NCBI RefSeq assembly: GCF_003258295.1
Contig: NZ_QKYN01000098.1
Location: 1 to 58,445, forward strand
From: Streptacidiphilus pinicola
Lineage (GTDB): Bacteria > Actinomycetota > Actinomycetes > Streptomycetales > Streptomycetaceae
Length of the DNA stretch: 58,445 bases
Direction: 5' to 3'
Shown here: one piece after another, positions 1 through 7,673 of the stretch
Layout: each line of letters starts with the position of its first letter
Position numbering within the stretch: the first letter of the stretch is position 1
Program-made: the position numbers and the translations under genes
Notes under the pieces: generated by a model
Database searches by the model: none
What the model was told of the DNA's origin: nothing
What the model saw: only the letters and a program-made list of their open reading frames with translations

Positions 1-653
1 AGCGACCAGCCGGGGCCGTCCGCACGGACGATGCGGGCGCCCTCGGGGCCCGGCGCGGAGCGCACGCGGCCGGCGGGCGGGGGGTCGCTGGTGTAGCCGA
101 TGGCCTCGTCCAGCACGCGCTGGATGTGCGCGGGAGGCGCGGCCCCCGTCGAGTCGAAGGAGGCGTGCAGGCCGACCTGCTCGCGCCAGGTGAGCCACTG
201 CTTGGCCACGTCGTCCGCGGCCATCCGGCGCTGCGCCGCGCCCCAGCCCTGCGGGTCGGGGGCGGTGAGCAGGATCTCGCCCGGCGCGGTCCGGGGGTCG
301 TGGGGGTCGGGGACGCCCGGCGTCGCGACGGTGAGGGCGAGCGGCCAGCCCCCGATGGTGTCGACGACTGTGCGGTCGGGCGCGGAGAGCTCGTAGGGCA
401 TGCCGCAGTCCCACGCGGCGATCGCGCAGCCGATCAGCGCGGCGTCGTCGGAGACGACGGTCCAGCGCGCGCCGGTGGCGTCCTGGCCGAAGAGCAGGCC
501 GTAGCCGTCCGTCCAAGGCTCGAGCCCGAGGGCCGCGCAGGCCTCCGGGTAGTCGTCGCCGAGCACGCTCGGGAACTGCCCCGGGGTCAGCAGCAACGCT
601 GTGAGCACGTGAAACGTGTCCAGCTCGTCCTTGGCATTCGCGTTCACGGTCAT
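1..653 (-). CDS. Hypothetical protein, 3' part cut by window edge
   Basis: An open frame runs from an ATG at 653 leftwards to position 1 without a stop, giving at least 217 residues. The protein begins MTVNAKDEL-like (MTVNANAKDELDTF) and has high third-position GC, which supports real coding. I recognise no catalytic motif; the middle contains several Trp and acidic residues (DGYGLLFGQD, AAWDCGMPYE) and no membrane segment or signal peptide is visible. It reads in the same direction as hpnH but is upstream of it in transcription only if read as a separate unit, since hpnH ends at 828 with a strong hairpin before this gene. Frames on the opposite strand over the same bases are Arg/Gly-rich shadows. 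The C-terminus lies outside the window, so length and family cannot be settled. Confidence 0.6.
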   Translation of the reverse strand, partial: MTVNANAKDELDTFHVLTALLLTPGQFPSVLGDDYPEACAALGLEPWTDGYGLLFGQDATGARWTVVSDDAALIGCAIAAWDCGMPYELSAPDRTVVDTIGGWPLALTVATPGVPDPHDPRTAPGEILLTAPDPQGWGAAQRRMAADDVAKQWLTWREQVGLHASFDSTGAAPPAHIQRVLDEAIGYTSDPPPAGRVRSAPGPEGARIVRADGPGWS

Positions 654-769
654 GCACGCCCCCATCGCCCGGTAGGACCAGCACCCTGGTTCACCCGGTT
701 GGCTCGGTGGTTCGCTCGTCGGGGGCATGCTAGTGACGCGCCGAGGCGCCACGCCAGGGACGAAAGGGA

Positions 770-804
770 CGGGCCGCCGTGACCGGCAAGGTCACAGCGG
801 CCCG
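770..804 (-). terminator. Terminator hairpin downstream of hpnH
   Basis: Two 15-base arms (770-784 and 790-804) pair with one mismatch around a 5-base loop, starting 23 bases past the hpnH stop. The arms are GC-rich (CGGGCCGC then GTGACC, mirrored by GGTCAC then GCGGCCCG). There is no T-run, which is usual for Streptomyces terminators. The rest of 654-827 holds no gene that I can support. Confidence 0.7.
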
Positions 805-827
805 ACAGCATCGAAACCGGTGTCGGC

Positions 828-1832
828 TCAGCCTGCCGTCACCGCGCGGATGCTCTCGCGCAGCGAGGACATCGTGGCCAGCACGGCCGTCGGCTCGTAG
901 CCGCAGTGCGCCATGCAGTTGTCGCAGCGGGCGTCCTTGCCGCGACCGTAGTTGTCCCACTCCGTGGTGTCCAGCAGCTCCTGGTAGGTCTCCGTGTAGC
1001 CGTCCGCCATCAGGTAGCACGGCTTCTGCCAGCCCTTGAGCGAGTAGGACGGGATCGCCCACGGCGTGCACTCGAAGTCCTGCTTGCCCTCGAGGAAGTC
1101 GAGGTAGAGCGCGGAGTGGTTGAGCCGCCACTTCTTGCGGCGGCCGTCGCCGAACGCCTTCTTGAAGAGCTGGCGGGTCTGCTCGACGCCGAGGAAGCGG
1201 TCCTGGTCCGGCGCCTTCTCGTAGGCGTAGCCGGGCGAGATCTGCATCCGGTCGACCTTGAGCTCGTCGTTCAGGTAGTCGAGCACCTCGATGATGTCCT
1301 GAGGGCTGTCGTTGTTGAAGAACGTCGAGTTCGTGTAGACCTGGAAGCCCGCCGCCTTGGCCTGCTTGATGGCGGCGACGGCCTGGTCGAAGACGCCGTC
1401 CTTGCTGACCGACTCGTCGTGCCGCTCCTGCAGCCCGTCGATGTGGACCATCCACGCGAAGTTCCGGTGCGGCTTGAACTTGTGGATGTGCTTGGGCAGC
1501 AGCACCGCGTTGGTGCAGAGAACGACGAACTTGCCGCGCTTCAGCAACTGGCGGGTGATCTCGTCGATCTGCGGGTGCATCAGCGGCTCGCCGCCGGCCA
1601 GGGAGACCATCGGGGCGCCCGACTCCTCCACGGCCGCGACAGCCTGCTCCACCGGCATGCGCTGCTTCAGCACGCTGGCCGGGTGCTGGATCTTGCCGCA
1701 GCCCGCACAGGCGAGGTTGCAGGCGAAGAGGGGTTCGACCTCCACGATGAGTGGGAACTTCTCGCGGCGGAGAAGCTTCTGCTTGAGGAGGTAGCTACCC
1801 ATCTTGACGGTCAGATTGAGTGGGAGTCCCAT
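828..1832 (-). CDS. hpnH: Adenosyl-hopene transferase HpnH (radical SAM)
   Basis: A 334-aa radical SAM protein. The iron-sulfur motif C-x3-C-x2-C is at C38, C42 and C45 (FACNLACAGCGKIQHP), followed by the glycine-rich SAM-binding stretch SLAGGEPLMHPQIDE. The C-terminal part carries the conserved HpnH end with CDNCMAHCGYEPTAVLATM. HpnH attaches a 5'-deoxyadenosyl group to diploptene, giving adenosylhopane, the first step of extended hopanoid side chains. Length and N-terminus match the family, and GGAGAGAGA lies just upstream of the ATG. No squalene-hopene cyclase or other hpn gene is in the window; instead the gene faces a TetR regulator followed by a monooxygenase and an SDR. It ends in a strong hairpin, so it is probably monocistronic. 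A paralogue with a different isoprenoid substrate is possible. Confidence 0.85.
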   Translation of the reverse strand: MGLPLNLTVKMGSYLLKQKLLRREKFPLIVEVEPLFACNLACAGCGKIQHPASVLKQRMPVEQAVAAVEESGAPMVSLAGGEPLMHPQIDEITRQLLKRGKFVVLCTNAVLLPKHIHKFKPHRNFAWMVHIDGLQERHDESVSKDGVFDQAVAAIKQAKAAGFQVYTNSTFFNNDSPQDIIEVLDYLNDELKVDRMQISPGYAYEKAPDQDRFLGVEQTRQLFKKAFGDGRRKKWRLNHSALYLDFLEGKQDFECTPWAIPSYSLKGWQKPCYLMADGYTETYQELLDTTEWDNYGRGKDARCDNCMAHCGYEPTAVLATMSSLRESIRAVTAG

Positions 1833-1881
1833 GATCTCTCTCTCCGTTCCCCCGGGCGACGGGTCCGTGGCCCTCTTCTAA

Positions 1882-1896
1882 CATACAGTCTGTATG
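1882..1896. promoter_or_regulatory. Operator palindrome between hpnH and the TetR gene
   Basis: A perfect inverted repeat CATACAG-T-CTGTATG (7-1-7). It overlaps the first ATG of the TetR gene (1894-1896) and lies about 50 bases upstream of hpnH. TACAGT within it could serve as a -10 hexamer for the regulator. This layout suits an autorepressing TetR protein that also touches the hpnH promoter. Confidence 0.65.
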
Positions 1897-2550
1897 GAAC
1901 AGGATGCAGGTATGACAGCACCTCGATCGACGCGTTCGTTGCGGAGTCGGCGCGCGGAACACACCGCCGACACCCGGCGCGCGCTGCTGCGCGCCGCGCG
2001 TACCCTCTTCGCCGAGCGCGGATACACCGCGACCGGGACCGAGGATATTGTCGCTGCGGCGCAGGTCACTCGAGGGGCGCTCTACCACCACTTCAAGGAC
2101 AAGGCCGACCTGTTCCGCGCCGTGATGGGCGACTGCGCCCAGGACATGGCGGAGCGCCTGGTCGAGCAGGAGACCGCGCGCGCGGAGAGCGAGAGCGGCG
2201 ACGCCTGGACCCTGCTGCGGCACGGTTTCCAGTCCTTCCTGGACGCCTGCAACGATCCCGACTTCCAGCGGATCGTGCTCGTCGAGGGCCCGGCCGTGCT
2301 CGGCCACAGCGCCTGGGACGCGCTCGTCGAGGAGCACGGCTACGTGCTGCTGGCCGAGGAGCTGACCCGGGCGATCGACGAGGGCAGCATCTCGCCGATG
2401 CCGATCGGGCCGCTCACCCGGATGCTGGCCTCGCTGATCTCCGAGGCCAGCCTGTACATCGCCCGGGCGGAGGACCACGTCACCGCGCGCAAGGAGGCGG
2501 GCGAGGTGCTGGAGCGGCTGCTCACCGGTCTGTCGCGTACTGGCGCGTAA
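1894..2550 (+). CDS. TetR-family transcriptional regulator
   Basis: A 218-aa regulator with an N-terminal TetR helix-turn-helix (AARTLFAERGYTATGTEDIV then AAQVTRGALYHHFKDKADLF) and an alpha-helical ligand domain. The ATG at 1894 sits inside a 15-bp palindrome, so the true start may be the in-frame ATG at 1912 (MTAPRSTR, 212 aa), which has a weak CAGG ahead of it; a leaderless start at 1894 is the alternative. It is divergent from hpnH and is followed after 94 bases by the monooxygenase and SDR on the same strand. I infer that it controls itself and one or both neighbours. The ligand is unknown. Confidence 0.85.
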   Translation: MEQDAGMTAPRSTRSLRSRRAEHTADTRRALLRAARTLFAERGYTATGTEDIVAAAQVTRGALYHHFKDKADLFRAVMGDCAQDMAERLVEQETARAESESGDAWTLLRHGFQSFLDACNDPDFQRIVLVEGPAVLGHSAWDALVEEHGYVLLAEELTRAIDEGSISPMPIGPLTRMLASLISEASLYIARAEDHVTARKEAGEVLERLLTGLSRTGA

Positions 2551-2644
2551 CTTCCACGGTCCGAAGCCTTCCCGAGCCGGAGCGTGTCCCCTACCCTCTC
2601 GATTGCGCCACTGATTACTGGCACAGTTAGGAGAGGGAGACGGC

Positions 2645-4141
2645 ATGGGGAGCAGCGCGGTCCAACAGGTGAAGGTCGCCGTCATCGGCTCGGGATTCGG
2701 CGGTCTCGGCGCCGCGGTGCGGTTGCGCCAAGAGGGTGAACACGACTTCGTCGTGCTCGAGCGCGGCGCGAGCGTGGGCGGCACCTGGCGCGACAACAGC
2801 TACCCCGGCTGCGCCTGCGACGTCCCCTCGCACCTGTACTCGTTCTCCTTCGCGCCCAACCCGGACTGGCCGCGCACCTTCTCCGGCCAGCCGGAGATCC
2901 GGAAGTACCTGGAGGGGGTCGTCGACCGCTTCGGCCTCCGCGGCCACCTGCGGTTCCACCACACGGTCACCGGCGCGCGCTGGGACGAGGGGACCGCCCG
3001 CTGGGAGATCGAGACCGAGCAGGGCCGCTACAGCGCCCAGGTGCTGGTCGCCGCGACCGGCCCGCTCTCCGACCCGTCGGTCCCTGACGTGCCGGGGATC
3101 GCGGACTTCCCGGGCGAGGTCTTCCACTCCGCGCAGTGGAACCACGACTACGACCTGGCCGGCAAGCGCGTCGCGGTCATCGGCACCGGCGCCTCCGCGA
3201 TCCAGATCGTCCCCGCGATCCAGCCGAAGGCCGGCAGGCTGGTGCTGTTCCAGCGCACGCCGCCGTGGGTGATGAACCGGATGGACCGCGACATCACCGC
3301 CGCCGAGCGCTTCGTCTACCGGCACCTCCCGGCCAGCCAGAAGGCGCTGCGCGGGGCGCTGTGGCTGGTGCGCGAGTACCAGGTCGGCGCCTTCGTGAAG
3401 CGGCCCGGCCTGCTGAAGGTGCCGGAGGCGTTGGCTCTCGCGAACCTGAGGAAGCACGTCAAGGACCCGGCGCTGCGGGTCAAGCTGACGCCCGACTACC
3501 GCTTCGGCTGCAAGCGCGTGCTGCTGTCCAACACCTACTATCCGGCGCTCGCCCAGCCCAACGTCGACGTGGTGGCCTCCGGGCTCAAGGAGATCAAGGG
3601 CAGCACGCTGGTCGCCTCCGACGGCACCGAGCACGAGGTCGACGCGATCGTCTTCTCCACCGGCTTCCACGTCACCGACCTGCCCGTCGCCGAGCACATC
3701 ACCGGCATGAACGGCCGGACACTGGCCGAGGAGTGGGAGGACGGCATGGCGGGCCTGCGCGGCACCACCGTGCGCGGCTTCCCGAACCTGCTGCTGATCA
3801 TCGGTCCGAACACCGGCCTCGGGAACAGCTCGATGGTGCTGATGATCGAGTCCCAGCTCAACTACCTGGCGGACTACCTGCGCAAGCTCGGGTCGACGGG
3901 TGCCGCGGCCCTGGACGTGACCGCCTCCGCGCAGCTGCGCTGGTCCGACGAGGTGCAGCGCCGGATGGCCAGGACCGTCTGGAACACCGGCGGTTGCCGC
4001 AGCTGGTATCTGGACGCCAAGGGCAACAACACCACGCTCTGGCCCGGCACCACCGCCCACTTCCGCCGCGAGACGCGCACAGTGGACCTGCACGAGTACG
4101 ACCTGATCCGCACCCCTGCCGCCGCGCCAGTGAACGTCTGA
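2645..4141 (+). CDS. FAD-dependent Baeyer-Villiger-type monooxygenase
   Basis: A 498-aa flavoprotein. It has an N-terminal FAD-binding GxGxxG (VIGSGFGGLGAA, about residues 13-24), the family stretch GTWRDNSYPGCACDVPSHLY, the BVMO fingerprint F-x-G-x3-H-x3-W (FPGEVFHSAQW, about 154-164), a second Rossmann NADPH site (VIGTGASAIQIVPA) and a C-terminal NTGGCRSWY element. Such enzymes insert oxygen next to a ketone using NADPH and O2, or oxidise N or S. AGGAGAGGGAGACGGC precedes the ATG. The SDR starts 13 bases after its stop, so the two form an operon in which the SDR could supply a ketone or process the product. The substrate cannot be read from sequence. Confidence 0.85.
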   Translation: MGSSAVQQVKVAVIGSGFGGLGAAVRLRQEGEHDFVVLERGASVGGTWRDNSYPGCACDVPSHLYSFSFAPNPDWPRTFSGQPEIRKYLEGVVDRFGLRGHLRFHHTVTGARWDEGTARWEIETEQGRYSAQVLVAATGPLSDPSVPDVPGIADFPGEVFHSAQWNHDYDLAGKRVAVIGTGASAIQIVPAIQPKAGRLVLFQRTPPWVMNRMDRDITAAERFVYRHLPASQKALRGALWLVREYQVGAFVKRPGLLKVPEALALANLRKHVKDPALRVKLTPDYRFGCKRVLLSNTYYPALAQPNVDVVASGLKEIKGSTLVASDGTEHEVDAIVFSTGFHVTDLPVAEHITGMNGRTLAEEWEDGMAGLRGTTVRGFPNLLLIIGPNTGLGNSSMVLMIESQLNYLADYLRKLGSTGAAALDVTASAQLRWSDEVQRRMARTVWNTGGCRSWYLDAKGNNTTLWPGTTAHFRRETRTVDLHEYDLIRTPAAAPVNV

Positions 4142-4154
4142 GAGGTATATCGAG

Positions 4155-5051
4155 ATGTCGACAAGTAAGAGTCTGGCCGGTCAGGTCGCGGTCATCACCG
4201 GCGCCGCCCGCGGTGTCGGCGCGCAGTTGGCGCGGGTGCTGACCGCGCGCGGGGCGCGGGTCGCCCTGGTGGGCTTGGAGCGCGACGAGCTCAAGCAGGT
4301 CGCCGAGGAGTGCGGCCCCGAGGCCGGCTGGTGGGAGGCCAACGTCACCGACCGCGACGCGCTGCGCACCGCGGCCGCGGAGATCCTGGAGCGCTACGGC
4401 CGCATCGACGTCGTGGTGGCCAATGCCGGTATCGCGACAGGCGCGCCCTTTCTCGACTCCGACCCGGAGGTGTGGACCCGCGTCATCGAGGTCAACCTCG
4501 TCGGCAGCGCGAACACGGCCTGGGCCTTCCTGCCCGCGCTCGCCGACTCCCGCGGCTACTTCCTGCAGATCGCCTCGCTCGCCGCGATCACCCCCTCGCC
4601 GCTGATGAGCGCGTACTGCGCGAGCAAGAGCGGGGTGGAGGCCTTCGCCCACTCGATCCGCCCCGAGCTGGCGCTGAAGGGAGTCAAGGTCGGCGTCGGA
4701 TATCTCAGCTGGACCGACACGGACATGGTCCGCGGCGCGGACGAGGACCCGGTGATGCGCGACATGCGCGCGGCGCTGCCGTGGCCGCTCAACCGGACCT
4801 ACCCGCTCGGCCCCGCGGTGGACCGGATCGCCGACGGCGTCGCCCGGCGCAGCGCGCACGTCTACGCCCAGGCGTGGCTGCGCGGCATGCAGCCGCAGCG
4901 CTACCTGGTCCCCATGATCATGGGAGCGGTCGGCCCGATGCGGCTGCGTGCGATGGGCGAGCGGCTCGCCGAGTTCGCCGAGAAGCCGCGCGGCCTGGTG
5001 GGCCGGGGCGGCGCCGCGGACTCCGCGGACCGCCGGTCTCACGTCGGCTAG
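4155..5051 (+). CDS. Short-chain dehydrogenase/reductase
   Basis: A 298-aa classical SDR. The cofactor motif TGAARGVG is near residue 15, NAG (VVANAGIA) is near residue 93, and the catalytic pair is Y154 and K158 (SAYCASKSG) with a Ser upstream in QIASLAAITP. The C-terminal third extends beyond the usual 250 residues, as in several actinobacterial SDRs of lipid or steroid metabolism. GAGG precedes the ATG and only 13 bases separate it from the monooxygenase, so the genes are cotranscribed. It is convergent with the MarR gene, whose stop lies 3 bases away. Confidence 0.85.
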   Translation: MSTSKSLAGQVAVITGAARGVGAQLARVLTARGARVALVGLERDELKQVAEECGPEAGWWEANVTDRDALRTAAAEILERYGRIDVVVANAGIATGAPFLDSDPEVWTRVIEVNLVGSANTAWAFLPALADSRGYFLQIASLAAITPSPLMSAYCASKSGVEAFAHSIRPELALKGVKVGVGYLSWTDTDMVRGADEDPVMRDMRAALPWPLNRTYPLGPAVDRIADGVARRSAHVYAQAWLRGMQPQRYLVPMIMGAVGPMRLRAMGERLAEFAEKPRGLVGRGGAADSADRRSHVG

Positions 5052-5054
5052 GCC

Positions 5055-5534
5055 TTAGGCGTACTCGTCCGACACGTCGTCCGATCCGTCGGGCGGCGTG
5101 TCGGGGCAGGGGTAGGCGAAGCGCACGACCAGCGAGTGGAACAGCTCCGCCTCCTCGGGCGTGAAGCCCGTGGTCATCCGCTCCTCCGTGCGCCGGACCG
5201 CTGCCATGACCCGCTCAAGTGTGGCTCGACCGGCGTCCGTCAGGATGACGGCGTGGGCCCGGCGGTCGGTCGGGTGCGCCTCGCGGCGCACCAGGCCGCG
5301 CGCCTCCAGTGCGTCGAGTGCGCGGACCATCGCGGACTTGTCCACGCCCATGCTGTCCACGAGCTGGCGCTGCGTCAGCATCCCGAGCAGGCCGACGTGC
5401 ATGAAGATCCCGGCATGGATGTTCTCCAGGCCCAGGGGCTTCAGCTCCTCCGCGAAGAGGCGGGCGGCCCGCAGGTGCGCATGGCGCAGAGCCAGGCCCA
5501 GGGACGGCCGCTGTGGGGTAGGGGTCGCGTTCAT
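5055..5534 (-). CDS. MarR-family transcriptional regulator
   Basis: A winged-helix regulator of 159 aa from the ATG at 5534 (MNATPTPQRPS). The MarR core is clear: LTQRQLVDSMGVDKSAMVRA is the recognition region and VRREAHPTDRRAHAVILTD is the wing with the DRR motif. A longer in-frame extension to 5669 exists but would run across the operator and start inside the divergent gene, so I reject it. TATACT lies 7 bases before this ATG, which suggests a leaderless transcript. The gene is divergent from the membrane protein/multicopper oxidase pair and shares a nested palindrome with it, so it probably represses both. No redox Cys pair is evident; the signal may be a phenolic or metal-linked compound. 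Confidence 0.85.
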   Translation of the reverse strand: MNATPTPQRPSLGLALRHAHLRAARLFAEELKPLGLENIHAGIFMHVGLLGMLTQRQLVDSMGVDKSAMVRALDALEARGLVRREAHPTDRRAHAVILTDAGRATLERVMAAVRRTEERMTTGFTPEEAELFHSLVVRFAYPCPDTPPDGSDDVSDEYA

Positions 5535-5556
5535 CTCTTCCAGTATAGGCGTGCGC

Positions 5557-5582
5557 GAGACAATCTCATATGAGACTATCTC
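5557..5582. promoter_or_regulatory. Nested MarR operator
   Basis: Two copies of GAGA-N3-TCTC (5557-5567 and 5572-5582) flank ATAT, and the junction itself is the perfect 12-bp palindrome TCTCATATGAGA (5564-5575). The array lies between the divergent starts at 5534 and 5617, where a repressor would block both promoters. A further degenerate half (AGATCGTCTCT) follows near 5596-5606. Confidence 0.7.
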
Positions 5583-5616
5583 CACAGATACGAAAGATCG
5601 TCTCTGGGAGTACACG

Positions 5617-6060
5617 ATGCCGCTCCAAAACGCCCGCCCGCGTTGGCCCTTGGTCTCGCTCCGGGTCACCGCCGCACTCGTCGCCCTGCTGGCCGTGGCC
5701 CAGCCGATCCTCGCCGGGGGGTTTCTGCAGGGGTTCTATCCGCTGCTCAACGCGCACATGGTGGCCGCGATGATTCTCGCGACGGCCGTCCTGCTCTCCG
5801 TCGTCGCGGGGCTGCTGGTGTGGCGCGTCGGCGGTGGGCCCAGCTCGTTCGCCGTGGGATACCTGGTGCTGCTGGTGCTCTGCGTGGCGCAGATCAGCCT
5901 GGGCTTCAGCCGGGTGCTGATCCTCCACATTCCGCTGGGCGTGGGCATCTTCGTGATGGCCGAGAAGTTCATCACCGACGTGATGCGCTACAAGCCCGGG
6001 GCCGACGCGGCCGCCACCGCGTCGACCGCGACCAACGAGCCCGCCGAGGCGGAGGCATGA
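5617..6060 (+). CDS. Four-helix integral membrane protein (possibly DUF6220-like)
   Basis: A 147-aa protein with four predicted membrane segments (roughly residues 14-35, 45-68, 78-97 and 101-118) and an Ala/Glu-rich C-terminal tail. GGGAG at 5606-5610 precedes the ATG at 5617. The stop overlaps the start of the multicopper oxidase by the ATGA arrangement, so the two are translationally coupled. The motif VAQPILAG-x-FLQG in helix 1 resembles small bacterial membrane proteins of the DUF6220 type, but I am not certain. Coupling with an exported copper oxidase suggests a role beside it in the membrane, for example in electron transfer or copper handling. That role is inference. Confidence 0.75.
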   Translation: MPLQNARPRWPLVSLRVTAALVALLAVAQPILAGGFLQGFYPLLNAHMVAAMILATAVLLSVVAGLLVWRVGGGPSSFAVGYLVLLVLCVAQISLGFSRVLILHIPLGVGIFVMAEKFITDVMRYKPGADAAATASTATNEPAEAEA

Positions 6061-7631
6061 GCGCCTGGAGCCGGCGGAGGTTCCTGGGCGTCGGCGCCGC
6101 GGGGGTCGTCGGGGCCGGGGCGGTCGCCGTCGGGCTGCCCGCGCTCGGCGCGCTGATCCCCAGCGGCCAGCCGGGACTGCTGCTCGCCAGTCAGGTGCCG
6201 CTGCCCAAGCGCTACGCTACGCAACTGCCGATCCCCTCCGTGCTCCAGCCGGTGCGCACCGACGGGACCACCGACTACTACGAGATCACCGCCCGCCCCG
6301 GGATGGCCCGGCTGGTGGCCGGCCACGACACCGAGGTCTGGGGCTACCAGGGCATGTTCCCCGGCCCGACCATCGAGTCGCGTTCGGGCCGCCGGACGGT
6401 GGTCACCCACAAGAACGAGCTGCCGCACCCGACCGTGGTGCACCTGCACGGCGGCCACACCCCGCACGACAGCGACGGCTACCCGATGGACCTGATCGCG
6501 CCGCTCGGCGGCGGCACGGGCGGGCCCGGCGCCGGTGGCATGGCCGGGATGGCGGGCATGGGCCCGGCGACGGCCAAGCCCGAGCGCGTCTACGACTACC
6601 CGATGAACCAGCGGGCCGCGACGCTCTGGTACCACGACCACACCATGGGGTTCACCGGTCCGCACGTGTACCGGGGGCTGGCCGGCTTCCACCTGGTCCG
6701 CGACGACGAGGAGGCCGCGCTCGGCCTGCCGCACGGCCCGCGCGAGCTGCCGCTGATGATCGCGGACCGCGCCTTTGCCGCCGACGGCTCCTTCGCCTAC
6801 CCGGCGTTGGACCCGAGCGAGGTCAAGCCCGGTGTCCAGTCGGCCTACATGAACGGCGTGCTGGGCGACGTGATCCTGGTCAACGGCGCGCCCTGGCCGG
6901 TCGCGCCCGTGGACCGGGCCCGCTACCGGCTGCGGATCCTCAACGCCTCCAACGCGCGCCGCTACCGGCTGGAGCTGGACCCGCAGCCGCCCGGCGGCGG
7001 GGGGCTGCTGCAGATCGGCTCCGACGGCGGCCTGTTGGAGCGCCCGATCGCCCACGACGCGATCGAGCTGGCCTCGGCCGAACGCTTCGACGTCGTGGTC
7101 GACTTCTCCCGCTACCCGGCCGGCAGCAGCGTCCGGCTGGTGAACCGGCTCGGCAGCGGCAGTACGGCCGAGGTGATGCGTTTCGACATCGGCAGCGCGC
7201 AGGTGAGTGACGACTCCCGGGTACCGGGCGGCACGCTGGCCAAGGTCGAGAAGCTGGACGCCTCCAAGGCGGTCGCGACGCGAACCTTCACCTTCATCAA
7301 GTCGCAGAACAACTGGACCATCAACGGCCAGGGCTACCAGCCGGGTCAGTCCCTGGCCTCGCCCAAGCTGGGCCAGGTGGAGATCTGGCGGTTCGTCAGC
7401 GACGTCCACCATCCCGTCCACCTGCACCTGGACCCGTTCCAGGTGGTCCGTCGCAACGGGGACGCCCCCGGGGAGTTCGACGCGGGCTGGAAGGACACGG
7501 TCGACGTGCTGCCCGCCGAGGGCGTCGAGGTGGCCGTGCGTTTCACCGACTACGCGGGCCGGTTCCTGGTGCACTGCCACAACCTCGAACACGAGGACAT
7601 GGCCAGTATGGGGGAGTTCACCACGCAGTGA
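6057..7631 (+). CDS. Tat-exported multicopper oxidase
   Basis: A 524-aa three-domain multicopper oxidase. The N-terminus has a twin-arginine signal (SRRRFLGVGAAG followed by a hydrophobic stretch). All four copper-binding regions are visible: VVHLHGGHTPHD, LWYHDHTMGF, HHPVHLHLDPFQV and the C-terminal FLVHCHNLEHEDMASM, in which the type 1 copper Met is present. A Gly/Met insert (GGMAGMAGMG) lies between the first two motifs and may bind copper. The motif order resembles the CotA/phenoxazinone-synthase group more than small two-domain laccases. The start at 6057 overlaps the preceding stop. MarR control is inferred from the shared operator. Likely activity is oxidation of phenols or Cu(I) outside the membrane. 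Confidence 0.9.
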   Translation: MSAWSRRRFLGVGAAGVVGAGAVAVGLPALGALIPSGQPGLLLASQVPLPKRYATQLPIPSVLQPVRTDGTTDYYEITARPGMARLVAGHDTEVWGYQGMFPGPTIESRSGRRTVVTHKNELPHPTVVHLHGGHTPHDSDGYPMDLIAPLGGGTGGPGAGGMAGMAGMGPATAKPERVYDYPMNQRAATLWYHDHTMGFTGPHVYRGLAGFHLVRDDEEAALGLPHGPRELPLMIADRAFAADGSFAYPALDPSEVKPGVQSAYMNGVLGDVILVNGAPWPVAPVDRARYRLRILNASNARRYRLELDPQPPGGGGLLQIGSDGGLLERPIAHDAIELASAERFDVVVDFSRYPAGSSVRLVNRLGSGSTAEVMRFDIGSAQVSDDSRVPGGTLAKVEKLDASKAVATRTFTFIKSQNNWTINGQGYQPGQSLASPKLGQVEIWRFVSDVHHPVHLHLDPFQVVRRNGDAPGEFDAGWKDTVDVLPAEGVEVAVRFTDYAGRFLVHCHNLEHEDMASMGEFTTQ

Positions 7632-7673
7632 CGTGGCGTCATGTCGCATCCGCCGCGCGGCGTTCCGGGGCCC

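Noticed and set aside
906-2630. 574-aa open frame on the plus strand across hpnH and the TetR gene
   Set aside because: It is Val/Arg/Ala-rich shadow of high-GC DNA and runs antisense to hpnH, whose motifs are complete.
2627-4093. 488-aa frame antisense to the monooxygenase
   Set aside because: No motif and biased composition; the plus strand encodes a full flavoprotein.
5988-7649. 553-aa frame antisense to the multicopper oxidase
   Set aside because: All copper motifs are on the plus strand; the antisense is low-complexity.
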